From Symsagittifera roscoffensis (lineage: Eukaryota > Xenacoelomorpha > Acoela > Convolutidae), in assembly GCF_963678635.1 (NCBI RefSeq), contig NC_087069.1:31596776-31660775 (forward strand): DNA of 64,000 bases, given 5' to 3'. The translations under genes and the position numbers were made by a program. Below the pieces are notes generated by a model that saw nothing but the letters and a program-made list of their open reading frames with translations, did no database searches and was not told where the DNA came from. Every line of letters begins with the position of its first letter. The first letter of the stretch is position 1. Positions 44,740-56,920 of the stretch are shown here, one piece after another.

Positions 44740-47700
44740 CAAAATACTATTGAAATTTGCCTTGTTGCAGTTTTTCGGCCAATTGTAATCCCAAATGACT
44801 ACCAAAAATTTCGTTGTTCTAAGGCAGACTCAAAAGTAGATGTGTCAAATCTCAAATTGAGCTTCGAAGAGTTTGATAAATTAAACAAATCAACCATTTA
44901 CAAAAATCATTCGGATTTATACAATCAGAAAAAAAACTAGCCGAAATTTTTCGAAGTCATAAGCAAAAGAAATGGATCAGGCAGTGACAAAAACAACCCC
45001 GATGCAAAAAACTTCAAACGAACTGATCCCCAAAAACGTGAGAGAGTTTCTCTATTCCCTGTACGAGAGGAAAGTAAAAACCTAATTGTAGGGTCAAGTA
45101 TAACAGCTCGGACAAAGACTGAAACCCTCCCTAAGGACTTTGTAGTACAATCAAACAGGTGTAGCACCACTGAGAAAATTAGGTTCCTAATCGGTATCCT
45201 GAACAACATTAAAATAGGTTATTCTTCAAAATTTTCTACCCCCGACTCTACCCAGGATTAAATTTTTGGATTTTATTGAAGTAATTACTACCAAATTCAG
45301 ATACCGCCATTATTTGCGAAATACCACCAATACTAGAGAGCTTATGTGAACAATGATTGAACTAATAACGCGACTACTAATCATTTTGGGTCAAGAGCAG
45401 GTTTTGAGGTGCTCGAATTAAACTCGTTGATGAGGGATCTAAAAGAAAACAGGATCTAATTTTAGGACAAGCTCCACATAGAAAATAGTCACGCGCCTTT
45501 TCTTACGTAATTTTCTACGTACTTTAGTAACCTTGAGTATTTACCAAGTAGTAACCCAGAGTCAAATTATCTAATGATCATGAATCCACGTCCCAACCTG
45601 TCTATAAAGCAACAACAGTTATAACCCTGTCAACTTTCAAATGCACCCCTACATGCGCCTTATCTACAATAATCAATATCAGAATAATTGCTCTCACTTC
45701 CGGGTCTACAATCAAAATCAAAATTACCCTCAAATTTTCAAATATACTAAAGAAATTTTTTAATAAACTAAACGAGTTCCGGCAAAACTTCAAATTCGGT
45801 CTTTATTTTACTTTAATTCATCACAATTCTTACGATTCTTTGTCGAAATGAGTTTATCAAAGCCTGTTTTTTGTGATAGCGAAGAGCTAGTGATTTAGGA
45901 TGTATTAAGAAAGAAACAGCAAATAATTTTCGAATGGTTGCCATTTTTTTCCAATAGATTTTTTTCAGTGCCTATTCGGCGCGATTTTTTTAAACCAATT
46001 TAGTGCTTACGGGAAAAATTACTTCAGGTAAAGTTAATAAAACTGAACTCATTGAAGAACTTGCTCAGTCGACTGTCTATGTACAATCATTTAACACTGA
46101 AAAAAACAAAATTCGAATTTTTTTATTAAATTTTTCTACCCTGTATCTATTGCGTTAGCCAAAACTATTACTACTGTAAATGTCACTCTTCAATTTTGAA
46201 TACCGAAACAATACCTCACACTCTTCTAAATTAACATTTCTTCAATCAGGTGATGTCAATCTACATCCGGTTCCATCGATGAATTTTATTTTCATTTAAA
46301 AAAATTGAAAAACTATAAAATATTACTGAAGTTTTTCATCTTAAATGTAGAAGCATAGCGAGGAAACGTTCAAACCTTACATCATTTGTAAAAACGATTG
46401 ATGAAATTCAATTTTTTTTGTTCTTCGGAAACTTGGCTAAATGACTCAAATGATCAAAGTTTATAGATTCTAGATAGTGAGAAACTTGTTTCATTAAGTT
46501 GTGACAGGTCAGTCAGAGCCAGCAAGAAGGCAAAACGAGGCGGCGTCATGCTTATAAAGCCCAAAAAAATAAACACCAAAAATACGCCAAGACTCAAATT
46601 TTCTGCAAAACATAATGACAGCTTATGAAGTGAATTCAAAACTGCATCCAAGAAAAAGGAATTAGAAACCCTCTTTTAATTATATCTTACAATTCAGGCA
46701 AAGTAAACAAAAATGAACTCATTGAAGAACTTGCTCAATCGACCGACTATGCACAATAATTTCACACTAAAAAGATACTTTTAGGCGATTAGTACCTAAA
46801 TTTTCTTAACATCGACACTAAAGGTTCACTTGATACAATTTTTACAAGGTATAATCTCGATGTTACTAAAAAAGAAACTTCGAATCACTCGAAATCACTT
46901 GTAGACTACACAATCACTGATTCTATTTTTCAATCACCCAACCAGCAAATCAATAATATTCAAACCCTCTGTTGAAACAGATCACTTGGCAATTGTTTCA
47001 ATAACTGAGCTTAAAGTATTTGAGAAAAACTACCTTCAATCGCAAAAAATATGTTGAAAAACTACTCAAAATAGTTGTTCGAATCAAATCTGAGAAAAAT
47101 TGAATGGGAAAATTCTCTCAGCAAAGAGACCCAAAACCAATGTTCAACCTCTTCAGTTGAAACCTAGTTGAAAAAATTAAAATATGTGCTCCACAAAAGA
47201 CAATCTCTACATGTAATGATAAACAAAAAAAATACTTGCAAGATAATGAAGTCATACCGCAGTTATTCATCTCAGAACCGAACGTGAAAAATGGAACATT
47301 ACTCAATAATTACTCAAGAAACTACAAAAAATCAACTAACAGCAATTATCTTCTAAAAACTCCTTCATAAAAACTCATTATGAAAAGAGATCAAAAAAAC
47401 GTATTCTTATGTAATTAAAATGATAAACCTCATTGGCTATAAATGTTCAACACTAGGCTGTTTCAATAAAAAAAAAAGAGACACCAAAAGTTGTCTGACT
47501 GAAGAACCACATCAAAACAAACCTAATAGCAAAACACCGATTTCATTCGGATGATTTATAACTACTGTAGAGTGTAAAGAAAAACTTCTCAAATTAAGGC
47601 AAAAAAACCGCATGACCCATTTCACATCCCGCTGTGGTTCCCTGAAGATGGTTGTGAAACAATTTACATGCATCATTCTTTCTTTTCAACGAATAGCTTA

Positions 47701-48620
47701 AAAACAATAACTTTCCACAGAAGCTGAAAAGCATTTGTCACGCCAATATATAAAATGATGATCCTGAAGTACCTGAAAACTACGGGCCTATCTCAGTTAC
47801 TGGAGTATTACTAAAAGTGTTGGAAAAATTACTATGAATTGAAAGTATTCAAGATCTTTTATCAAAAACTTAAAAAACATTCGATTTGGCTTTTTAACAT
47901 CAATTTCAACTACTATTACTATTTTTTGCACGGAATCTTTCAGAAATTCAAATGATATCAACAGTTTTGTTGTTTGCTCTTTATTAGATATATCGAAGGC
48001 ATTTGATTTTATTGACCATAACCATTCAAAACAAACACTCAAACAATTGAAATTTTCAGAACTTGCAAAAAATTTGGTAAGTTCTTTCTTTCATTAGCAA
48101 CCGATGTCAGAAAAAAAATGTAAATAATAATGAATTCGACCTCATTTTATCAAGGTGTCTCTCAACACACTGCTTTCGGACCTTTCATTTTCAACCTGTT
48201 TATCAAGGATCTTAACAAGCAACTGACTAACTCATGCGAAAAAAAGCTCAAAATGAAGATGACACAATTGTTGTCTGTGAGGATAAAAACGGTAAAATAG
48301 CACAAGAGCTTGAACAAATGCCATTTTTATCTATGAATTGCTGTACTTGCCTGCGGGATTATAACACATCAGTCGATCAAAAAACCCCATCCTAACAAAA
48401 CAAGACTGCTACTAGGGAATGCAGTCGTTATCAGTCATCTAAACTATTCTGCCATCCTTTTAATGGGATTTTCAGCAATTTTGACAATCTCATTGGAAAA
48501 ACAAGTTAGCTGGGCAATCAAAATTTGTTGTCTGAACTTAGTCTCAGCTAATTGAATTACCAGTAACAATGTTCTATGAATGGAAAGTAGTTTGCTAATT
48601 CTGGAGAATAAAGCACCTCT
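44740..48620 (+). mobile_element. Old, decayed relative of the 2A LINE
   Basis: Order preserved, frames lost. An ORF1 esterase remnant (LIVGSSITART near 45090, GDS decayed to GSS) is followed by a degenerate 2A (LQSGDVNLHPVP, 46240-46275). Then comes endonuclease debris (RSIARKRSNLTSFV near 46350, KKAKRGGVMLIKP near 46530) and RT debris (PENYGPISVTGVLLKVLEK near 47770, LLDISKAFDFIDH near 47980). Its first ~90 bases resemble 2045-2135 in the duplicated region. No intact frame. Confidence 0.72.
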
Positions 48621-49200
48621 TTTTACCAGCTAACAAAAAAATTCAAAATAAGAACAATCACATAAACATGAAAATAAGAAACAAAAAACTCAGAAACAGA
48701 ACATGAGAAACGAAAAACAATTTTAAATTTAATATTAAATCAATAAATCGATTTATAATTTGTAAAATATAAGTAATTGATTTCATCAGTCGAAAGATTT
48801 TTTGAGCAGAACATCAAAATTTCTCTTTTAAAAAAAAACGAGTAAAAAAAATTAAAAAAATTACATGATGACAAAATCGATTTCAAGAATATCCTTATGT
48901 ACAGAAAGCAAAAACAATTTTTATGGATTATTGCTTTTTTTATTTAAAGAAGATCGAACAGTGGCAATTTATGGAAAAACTTCATAAGGTATTTCAAAAT
49001 ATTTTTAATGAAAATTTCGTAAAAATGTGACACTATCATTGAAATGCGTAAAATTTTATTAATATTTTTAAGGAGTGTTTTTGAAAATAATTATAATCAC
49101 ATTTCAATTATAGTTGTACAATTGAAGAAACTTTCAACTGGCAAAAAAGTGTTTTTTCTTTGAATTCAGCTGACATGCACAATGCAAAACTTTCAATTAA
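48621..49200. other. AT-rich spacer
   Basis: Very AT-rich, no recognised gene, repeat or element end. Confidence 0.4.
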
Positions 49201-49204
49201 GTGT

Positions 49205-49745
49205 GAGCTCTCTGGCTCCTGTACTAGTCGCGCGTTGAAATGGAACTTTTTTATTTCGCTTCCAATGTTAATATTTTCTCAGGTTTTACGGTTTTGTCAA
49301 TTAATCGCCATTCAAGTATCTTAGATTGTCCACAGTATTCTGCGACATGTTTCCCCACTGACGTGTCTTTCTTTTGATGCTTACTTACACCTGTGGTTAG
49401 ATCTCAGCACGTTCGCCCAACATAGAGTCCACTAGATTTTACTTCTTAGACTATAGACCACATGAGACTTCAGGTTACAATCGAAATTTGATTTAGGCGA
49501 CGGCAAGTAATTGTTCACTTTACGCGTTGTGAATATGACTAACACCGGATTTGACTTCGAACTTCTTATTTCAATTTTAAACTCAAAACTCCTCGGCAGA
49601 GAAAAAAAACATCGTTTTATCAACTTTCTTGCAACTGAAATCAACTTATGTTTCAGTAAATTTTTTGATTTTTCGTTTAAGACCTTTTGTGTACTATTTA
49701 TAACTTTAGTTGTCCGAGATTCTGGGCGCTAATTTTTCTTTCAAA
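49205..49745 (-). pseudogene. Penelope-like element C-terminus (GIY-YIG endonuclease)
   Basis: On the minus strand, in two shifting frames: IFTTRKVNNYLPSPK and LKSHVVYSL, then LYVGRT (the YIG half of a GIY-YIG nuclease), a basic stretch, HVAEYCGQSKILEWRLID, and finally ILTLEA and an STRD-YRSQ remnant. This order is the C-terminal end of Penelope-like retroelements and related RT-associated GIY-YIG proteins. Several stops show it is dead; the RT part was not found upstream. Confidence 0.6.
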
Positions 49746-49879
49746 CTTCCTCGTTAGTCTTCACTCAAGTTTACTCTGTTAAGCCCATTTTTAGCCAAAA
49801 AAATCCTAAGGGATGCACCCAGGGCTTACCCATCCTTCTGGTATTAATATTTTTTGTTACTTCTGAAATAAACCTCTAT

Positions 49880-50457
49880 CGGCTAAATTAAAGCAGCATT
49901 CTAAGAGTTAGAATTAAAGCAGCATTCAGGATCTCCGTTGCTTGGTTTAAGTGGAGGGAACTGAGAAGCTTGCTATGCAATGCCACCGTCCCTATGAAGC
50001 ATCGGGCAAGGGCATACAAAACCTGCATCCGCTCAACCATCTTGTATGGAGCTGCAACGTGGGCACTCACATATAGAGAAGAACACTTATTACAGAGCTA
50101 TGACCACCGGATGCTCAGAATGGTCTGCAATGTGTCGTTACAGACCAAATGCCAAGCTCAGAAACCCTCAGAAGATGTGGTCTAGAGGATATTTGGCTGG
50201 TGATAAGGAAGCTAAGATTGAACTGGTTTGGCCACATCCACAGAAGACAAGATCAAGATAACCCGCTAAAGAAAATAATGCACACAGAGGCACCAAGTCG
50301 CAGACCAAGAGGAAGACCCAAGAAAACCTAAAAAGTAGTGCCTCAAGCAAGATATGGCAGCCGCTGGTGTACACGAGACTGCAGCTGAAGGCCGCGCTGA
50401 ATGGAGAGCTGTCATAAACCGTCTAACCTCTTCAGAAGAAGGGACAAGAAGACGCTA
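49880..50457 (+). pseudogene. LINE RT C-terminal fragment
   Basis: Reads in overlapping frames: LRSLLCNATVPMKHRARAY, STILYGAATWALT, HRMLRMVCNV, then LRLNWFGHIHRRQD, SRRPRGRPKKT and AEWRAVINRL. These are the hallmark C-terminal motifs of many LINE reverse transcriptases (LYG-TWAL, WFGH, RPRGRPKKTW). Frameshifts break it; the upstream RT core is absent, so it is a 5'-truncated insertion. Confidence 0.8.
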
Positions 50458-51439
50458 AAAGGAAAAGAAAAAAAAGAATGTAAAGTTTGTATACAGACAC
50501 GTAACTTCTGGTGAACAACTTCTTAGATAACAGTTTTTGAAAATTAAAACAGGGAATTGGCGGCTAACGTTTTTGTTCAACAAATTTTGAGTTTTTGAGA
50601 ACCATTTTTTCCGCCTCTCGATGGGCTTTGGGTTTTTGTTATTGTCTAGAGAATTTACTTGAAACACTTTTGAGTTTAAAAAATTTTTACCAATAATTTT
50701 TTTCTTTTTAGTATGTTTGAAGCTGAACTGTATTTCCGGAAAAATTGAGTTGGCGGACCTTGGTTCGTCTGAAACCATTTAACCAATCTTGCCAATTATT
50801 ATATTTTCGCGTTTTTTTCTTGCATCAGCTTGCCCCAGGTTGGAAATTTATCATTTGCGAGTTAAATTTCCTTTCGAATAATGTGTTATTGATATCTTCT
50901 CTCTTTCTTAACATCGAACAAAAAAGTGTTCGTTTCAATCTCAGTAAATTTTTGGCAATTTAAAATTTCCTATAATTTTCTGGCATGAGTTTTTTATTTC
51001 ACAAAACCCTATGCCTTCATCACAAGGTACAGCAGAATCGTTTTTCAAAAATCGTTCATCACTCTTTAAAATGCACGTTCAACGGTGTTTCTCCGAGCTT
51101 CCTTGCGTACCACTTCTGCCGAGGCTTCTATTTAACATAGTTTCTCCACTCTATTACTTTTCAAGCAGGATTTATCAATATAGGCCCGGAAATGAAATTC
51201 GTTAACTTCATCTTTAAGCGGGTGTTTCGGACCCAGCGAGAAAATTCTTCAACACAAAATGGCAATTTAATATCATCTAACGTTTTATTCAGTTGTCAAT
51301 ATTTTGTAGTGATTTTTAGGCAATTTGGCAATGTTTCTCGATAACGTTAAAGATTCAGATGGTTGCGAATCGAACCAACCAGATTGAGAAAAATATTTAA
51401 GTTAAACGGGCAGACCAAAAAAGTCGAGTGGTGAGCTGG
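50458..51439. other. Unassigned spacer
   Basis: AT-rich, with short frames on both strands (for example minus 50455-50778) that show no domain. It could contain unrecognisable retroelement debris. Confidence 0.35.
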
Positions 51440-52288
51440 CTAGTGTGTAATCAAAAACTGAAAATCAGCCAGCAGTGTTGTCGCAGAAAACAGATCAGAG
51501 TCTAGCAGTGAAGCTATGTGTGGCAGCCAAGAAGAAGGGCCATTAAGGAAGCGTAGAGGTTGAGCTGGACAAATCCAAAAGCTTCTTCAGGGACAAACCT
51601 GCTACTGTTACCCACTGCCCAAGGGAGTTTTCCATTCGATCTTTCCTCAACGTCACATGTTTCAATGTTTGAACCGCTCAAAACTTCTCTTGAAAAAGTT
51701 AATTGCCAAACTTTCCAATGAGAGGTCACGAAGGATCCAAAAAAAGCCAAAGCAGTTTCAAGATCAGACAAGACACGAGAGGCTATGAAGTAAGTTGGCA
51801 GTGCCTTGACACGTAAGCAAGAGCGTCGGCCAGGAACCGTAATTGCGAAAATAGTTAATGAGGGTGATAGTGACCGATAGATTTTCGAGATTTTGCCAGG
51901 CCATGATGAGTATTGAAATGAGACCCCAGCACGGCAAAGAGTCCATTGAAAAGTTCTTGGACAACCTATAACTTTTGAAAAGGAAGAGTAACCCTGAAAA
52001 AAGACATCGGAGAGAACTTCAGCTATTGCAGTCAGCTTCGTGTGTAGTGTACACAGCGACGAGGTTAAAACCATGCTTGCCACTCAATCCCCATACTGAC
52101 GGATTGTGTACCCACACCAGACAACTTGTGTATAAATTTGAGGGAGCACCTCCTGATCAAACCGAGAGCTTGAGGTAGTTACTGCAACTATGACCCTTGT
52201 GGTTGACCGAACACCGAGAAGGAATCAGATTAGCACAAGTCACGAGATGAAGAGTTTATCTTGTGCAAATTTTGGTTTCATGGACCAT
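51440..52288 (+). pseudogene. Relic of giant-element-type gag (first half)
   Basis: Aligns by eye with the capsid region of the giant element: MFEPLKTSLEKV near 51660 matches MFEPLNRSLETF; KESIEKFLDNL and LLKRKSNPEKRHRREL near 51945 match DESIDNFLDDLELLRRRSNPDERISERN; EVKTMLAT at 52060 matches ELKTMLAT; SCANFGFMDHH at ~52255 is the first zinc knuckle with its second Cys lost. Many stops and shifts: an old relative, cut by a minus-strand LINE. Confidence 0.75.
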
Positions 52289-52334
52289 CACATCTTAGTA
52301 GTAGTAGTAGAAGTAGTAGTAGTAGTAGTAATAT
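52289..52334. repeat. (TAG)n microsatellite
   Basis: About 13 TAG units with one AAG, at the 3' end of the minus-strand LINE. It is probably the element's own simple-repeat tail. Confidence 0.8.
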
Positions 52335-52439
52335 GAATTCTGTGGTTCACACAAGGGGTTTAAACCCCGTCAGTTTCTCGTTTCATATAACAGTTCTATT
52401 TCTGCGATTGTTCGTCGTACAATCGCACGCTAATGTTCA

Positions 52440-52850
52440 AGTGCACTTGTTGCTCTCATTGTATTGCTCGAATTTCGACGAGAAGATTTTTAGAAGTCGT
52501 TGTTTCAAGCCAATCCCTTCTCTTAAATCGATTTTTAACACATTCGCAAGTCTGTTCGCAATTGACTTTCCTTGGACGTCTCACCTGAAACAAGTTGGCG
52601 CGCGAGAACTCTGTGTAATATGGTATGTCTAGATTACATGCCTCATAACGTCCCAAAATCGATTTTGAAAGCAAAAGCAAGTTGTTTAGCTAAACATACA
52701 TTGGCATAGGAAGAATCCCTAGTACTTTCAAATTTTCTTTGTATGGGACACTATTAACGCAAATCCATTTTACTGCTCTTCGCTGAATCGTCTCTAACTA
52801 GGACCTTACGTACTTATATAAACCAAAACACGGACTTGCTTGAAGAATCA
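52440..52850 (-). pseudogene. LINE RT C-terminal fragment
   Basis: ETIQRRAVKWIC and YKENLKVLGILPMPMY, then LLLLSKSILGRYE, are the thumb-region motifs found after the RT core in CR1/L2-like elements. It belongs to the minus-strand LINE. Confidence 0.7.
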
Positions 52851-52939
52851 TGGGGATAACCAATTATACCAATGATTTCGTATCACTTTTACATTTGACC
52901 AACAGTAAGTGTCAAAAGGGTTTTCTAGTATTTGCTCAT

Positions 52940-53700
52940 TTAGTAAACCGTAATCACCGGTGCAATAACTAAATATGGATTTTGTAATGGACGCATAAGA
53001 TAAGATAACTCTACGTTGAAAGAGAGTTCGACCGGACAATTGCTTGAAAGTTTTCCCAAATTATCGTTACTGTCTAAGGTATGAACATCTGTTACATGGA
53101 TTTTATTGCTGGTGAAGATCAAATCGAGAGTAACAATTAAGTCTGTATTAAACATAACATTTTGATGAACTTCGAGATTCTCTATTTCTTCCAAAAATGA
53201 TATTTCGGTTTCTTTAATTGATGACATATTGCACCAATTTATTGAGGGGTAATTGAAGTCACCATAAATAAACAAATTACAGTTGTTCCGCAATTGATTT
53301 ATGTCTTTAAACAGGTTATTTATTTCATTTGGTTTCAGTGCATATTTGCTATTTGCAGGCGGTAGATAACAAGAGACAACAAGCAATTTCCGTTTATCTA
53401 GCTTAATGTAGCATGCTACTTCCGCTCTGTTGGTATTAACAATTTGCAGGTTCTGACACTAAGCCTGACTTTACGCCAATTAATGTTCCACCGTGAGATG
53501 TTGATTGCAGCGAAGATCTTCTGTTTGATAGAAAACAGTTGTAATTTCAAAAAAAACCTCGGATTTGCGGATTTCAATTGTAAGCCGTATTTCAATCAGG
53601 CAAATAATATCATACTTATTTAAAATTATACTGTTTGAAAAAATTTGTCTTCCTTCTAGTTTGAATAAACTTCTCACATTGTAACATAGTGCTCTTAAAT
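52940..53700 (-). pseudogene. LINE ORF2 endonuclease
   Basis: MCNVRSLFKLEGRQIFSNSI and YDIICLIEIRL (the ETWL region, altered) open the domain at ~53690. A shifted frame from 53386 gives VVSCYLPPANS, LFIYGDFNYPSINW (the GDFN motif) and NLIVTLDLIFTS-like strands. The catalytic Glu motif is damaged. Confidence 0.75.
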
Positions 53701-53823
53701 CTCCGGTTTTGTTTGGTATTCACTCAGTGCAATTCACTGCTTGGTTTTTCAGATATAATATGTTATTTCTGATCTTTATATCCTTTGCTTGGTTTCCGCT
53801 TTCGAGTAATTTTCGTCTTTTCT

Positions 53824-54222
53824 TTAACAAGTTTCGTTCCTTTCTTGGTCCTCTTTATTTAAGGATTTTGATAGAAAAATTGAAAATTTGTTTCCCTTGC
53901 TGTTTGGTTTGTAACTTTTCAACATGGTTGCACGGGCAAACAATCTATCTGCCGTAATAACATTTCGAAACTTCACCAAAATTTGTCTGGGTCTTTTATT
54001 AGTTGCGCTAAATTTTCCGAGTCTGCGGAAAGAGGAAATTTCCTCTGCATTTGCACCAAGAAATTTCATGGTATCGCTTATCATTTTTTCATCGTGCTCA
54101 AAAATATTCGATTTATCAGTTTCGCTGTCACTACCCATATTAATTTCCGGCATACCACTAATAATAATAAGCCTGTCCCAGCTACAAAGCAAACAACAAA
54201 CTGGCTTTTTCCTCGATAACAC
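53824..54222 (-). pseudogene. LINE ORF1 with RRM-like domain
   Basis: Contains FRRLGKFSATNKRPRQILVK, then a helix (ADRLFARATMLKSYK) and a FSIFLSKSLNKED strand, the pattern of LINE ORF1 RRM domains that bind RNA. It begins in an acidic coiled segment. The C-terminal part stops early. Confidence 0.7.
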
Positions 54223-54260
54223 AGTTCAAACAGACAAAGACGACAAAGAGGTACGAAGTT

Positions 54261-55080
54261 CGGTCCCGTATGCATCTTTTTTGTTCTCGAAGGTTGTTTC
54301 AAGTTGGAATCCATATCCAGATAGAGTAGTCAACGCCAAATTTGAGCCAAAGCAATGCCGAAGCATGAGCAGGTCTTCTCAGGGTCAAGTCAGGCAGATC
54401 ATGTTTGATGAAGCGTTGGCCGACGAGGTAAAACGGTTGCCATGGAGTCAAAGACAAAAAGTTTTTATACAGTGACTGCAACGGCACTTTATGTGGACTG
54501 TGGTCTGACAGCAAGGACTACATTATACATTGTATACAAAAAAACTTAAGGAACTGGTCGCAAAAAAGACGGAGCAAGGGGGTGAAGTCAGAATTGGAAA
54601 GCCCTGAACTACAAGAGCAACTTGACGACATAGAAAAGACAAAATCAAAAAACGAACGCGCCCAAAAGTAGGAGTTTCAACTTGACCGTGATCTAAGAGA
54701 AAATGTTTGAATGGTATTACAGGCGGCAAAATCATGTCAGTTTTTTTAGTGGCGGGCCATTAGGCTGTAAAAACATGAGTAGAACCTTGAAATAATGTTA
54801 GTGCAATAGCAAATGTATACAAAAAATTTGCGCGGAGAGGACCCAAATTTGTTTTCAAAGTCAGTCTGTGAGAGCACTATTTGCGAATTTTATTGCAGAT
54901 TCAAGACATCAAAAAAAGGTTTATATCACAATTGCCAGCGGTTAATTTGAACAAACTGAAGACGACAGGATGACCTAAAGGCCAGGCGTATTGGAGAAAA
55001 AGCCATGCTGAATCACGGTTGTGTTCACGTAGGCTGTGATCTGAATTTGCTGGACACATGCTTCAATACAGATTCATTTC
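54261..55080 (+). pseudogene. Relic of giant-element-type gag/protease (second half)
   Basis: Resumes the alignment interrupted at 52288. VDCGLTARTTLYIV near 54490 matches VGYGLVARTALQNV; KIMSVFLVAGH near 54730 matches KIMSIILVAGHQ; and 55010-55060 matches the segment before the protease (NAMLEQDAVHIGCEAD). Heavily mutated. Confidence 0.7.
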
Positions 55081-55240
55081 ATCAAAAAAATTAAAAGTTT
55101 TTGTCACGATTGGCAGCGATTTTTGTCACGACAGCAGCAGGAGCAAAAATATAAACTTATTAAATAGTGTGTTTTATATAATGATGTCTCACATCTTGTA
55201 TGGAAGGCCTCCAATGGGAGGTTTTTAGAAACAAGATTTT

Positions 55241-55863
55241 ATGACTGGATACTCGAGGTTTCATATATTGAAGGAAGCACCAACAAAGTACCCGCTCCAA
55301 GCGGACTCCCAAGCGAGATTCCTAGAAGCCGGAAATTTCAACATCTTGTCGCTCCCTGGTGCAAACATCAGGCACTTATACGACTATATTCCACCCGCAG
55401 GTCGCATCATACTTTTCATTGGAGGAAACGACCTCTTTGACGGTATCGAGCCCTCGTCGAAGACTCCACAAAAAGTTGCGCAAGATCTAATAGAACTTGC
55501 TAATTTTGCCTGTCAGAGAACCCGCAACAACGTCATTGTCCTGGGAATTCCTGAACGCGACGAAAAAAGAGAAAGAGCGAGTTTAACGAACGATATCGTC
55601 AAAGCAAGAGCAGAAAGAATATCTCCGAATATAAAACAAAAAGCTGAGTGGAAATATTGAAGTGTCAGCAGTTTCACGTCTGGCAGAAGCTATTTCAAAT
55701 TAGATAAAATTCACCTCAACAACGACGGTCTGAACAAAGCCAAAAATCTAGTCAAAGAAAAATTTTTGTATTTAATATACAAAAAAGAAATGAACGACGC
55801 AGGAAACCAGAAAGTTGTCAACTGCAAAACACAAAACTGCCACTGTAGCCATTTGTATCAACC
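55241..55863 (+). pseudogene. LINE ORF1: SGNH-esterase module
   Basis: ILFIGGNDLFDG carries block III (GGND). After a stop at 55658, DKIHLNNDGL carries block V (DxxH). Block I is not clearly preserved at the N-terminus. Family as for the 38 kb ORF1, but a different element. Confidence 0.65.
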
Positions 55864-55901
55864 ACGCCAATAGAACAGTTAGTATTTTTAATATTGATTT
55901 T

Positions 55902-56043
55902 CCAAAGGTGCCCTTAGGCACCACCGGTCATTCAATACTAAAACAAATCCCGAAGTTTTTACCAAAGGTACCCCTAGGTACCACCGGTGAGAACTTGTGT
56001 CCCTGTCCTATTTCTTCCAAAGGTGCCCTCAGGCACCACCGGT
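55902..56043. repeat. Three covarying hairpins inside LINE ORF1
   Basis: A 27-base unit (CCAAAGGTGCC-CTTA-GGCACCACCGGT type) occurs at 55902-55928, 55962-55988 and 56017-56043. The stem is GGTGCC/GGCACC in copies 1 and 3 and GGTACC/GGTACC in copy 2, a two-sided compensatory change. Loops are CTTA, CCTA and CTCA. Copies 1 and 2 are in the same reading phase; copy 3 is in another. Confidence 0.85.
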
Positions 56044-56066
56044 TGAAACAAAAAAACACCACCATA

Positions 56067-56325
56067 ATGGCGGAAAATACATGCAAAACTTGCATTAGCA
56101 ACATAAAAGCAAGAAAGTATTCTTTTGATTGCATAACATGTGGATGTAGAATGCATCTGACAGCGAAGTGCACCAATTTTAGTTACAACGCATTGTCAGG
56201 TATAAAGGAATTCGGCATGAACATACTTTTACTGAGTAACACAAGCGTTTTGGCAAATGGCAAACCAACAAGAAAAGATAAAATTACTACTGGCAAAACC
56301 AGACCCAGTAAAGCAGGAGAAACGT
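56067..56325 (+). pseudogene. LINE ORF1: PHD-type zinc finger
   Basis: ATG 56067. Cys/His spacing CKTCISN, CITCGCRMHLTAKC is a PHD-like treble clef as found in CR1-type ORF1 proteins. The last Cys pair is lost (LLSNTS). A coiled coil (56325-56400) follows in another frame. Confidence 0.6.
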
Positions 56326-56576
56326 GAAAAAATGGAAAAGGAGATGAAAGAACTTAGGGAGACGGTCTCCGAATTTAAAAACATACTACCAAAACCAGCA
56401 AAACAAACAGAAATAAAACCAAATTAAAAAGAATCAAATTTAACCACATCGGACAAAAACAAAAATAATAACCAGACATTAGGAATAAAGATAAGAGGAG
56501 TAACAGAGAGCAATGACAAGGATCCTAGAAAGCGACAGAACACGATTTCTGCGAATTAAAAAAATTCCTGACTCAT

Positions 56577-56920
56577 ATGGAGGTTGCATGTAAATTCAAC
56601 GATTTGAATAGACTAGGCCGAAGGGGTTATGATCGTGACAGATCGATACTTCTTAAACTGCCAAATGTATGGCTGAAACGGTTGATCTTATCATCAGCAC
56701 GAAAACTCAAAAACTATGGAGCTTCAATGTACATAAGCAAGGAACTAACAAACGGAGAAGCCGCGATAGAAAACAAATCTTTACAGAAAAGAAGATAATT
56801 TATAGATCAGGGGCAAAATAAGAAAGACTTTAGTGTAAGGGTTGGCATGCTATACAAAAGAGATGAAAAGCAATGGATAGTGATATCGCCTAAATCTGAA
56901 ACAACAGAAAACAATTGACT
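56577..56920 (+). pseudogene. LINE ORF1: RRM module
   Basis: DLNRLGRRGYDRDRSILLKL then SARKLKNYGASMYIS is the typical RRM and C-terminal region of LINE ORF1. A stop at ~56796 splits it; VRVGMLYKRDEKQW follows in frame. Confidence 0.7.

Larger units (their letters stand above)
52335..54260 (-). mobile_element. Minus-strand LINE inserted in the gag relic
   Basis: From its 5' end (right): ORF1 with RRM, endonuclease (53700-52940), then an RT C-terminal part (52850-52440) and a (CTA)n end. The RT core is missing, so it has an internal deletion. The flanks on both sides belong to the same gag relic. Confidence 0.75.

Noticed and set aside
53924-54475. 183-codon plus-strand frame
   Set aside because: Antisense shadow of the LINE ORF1 RRM region and the gag relic.
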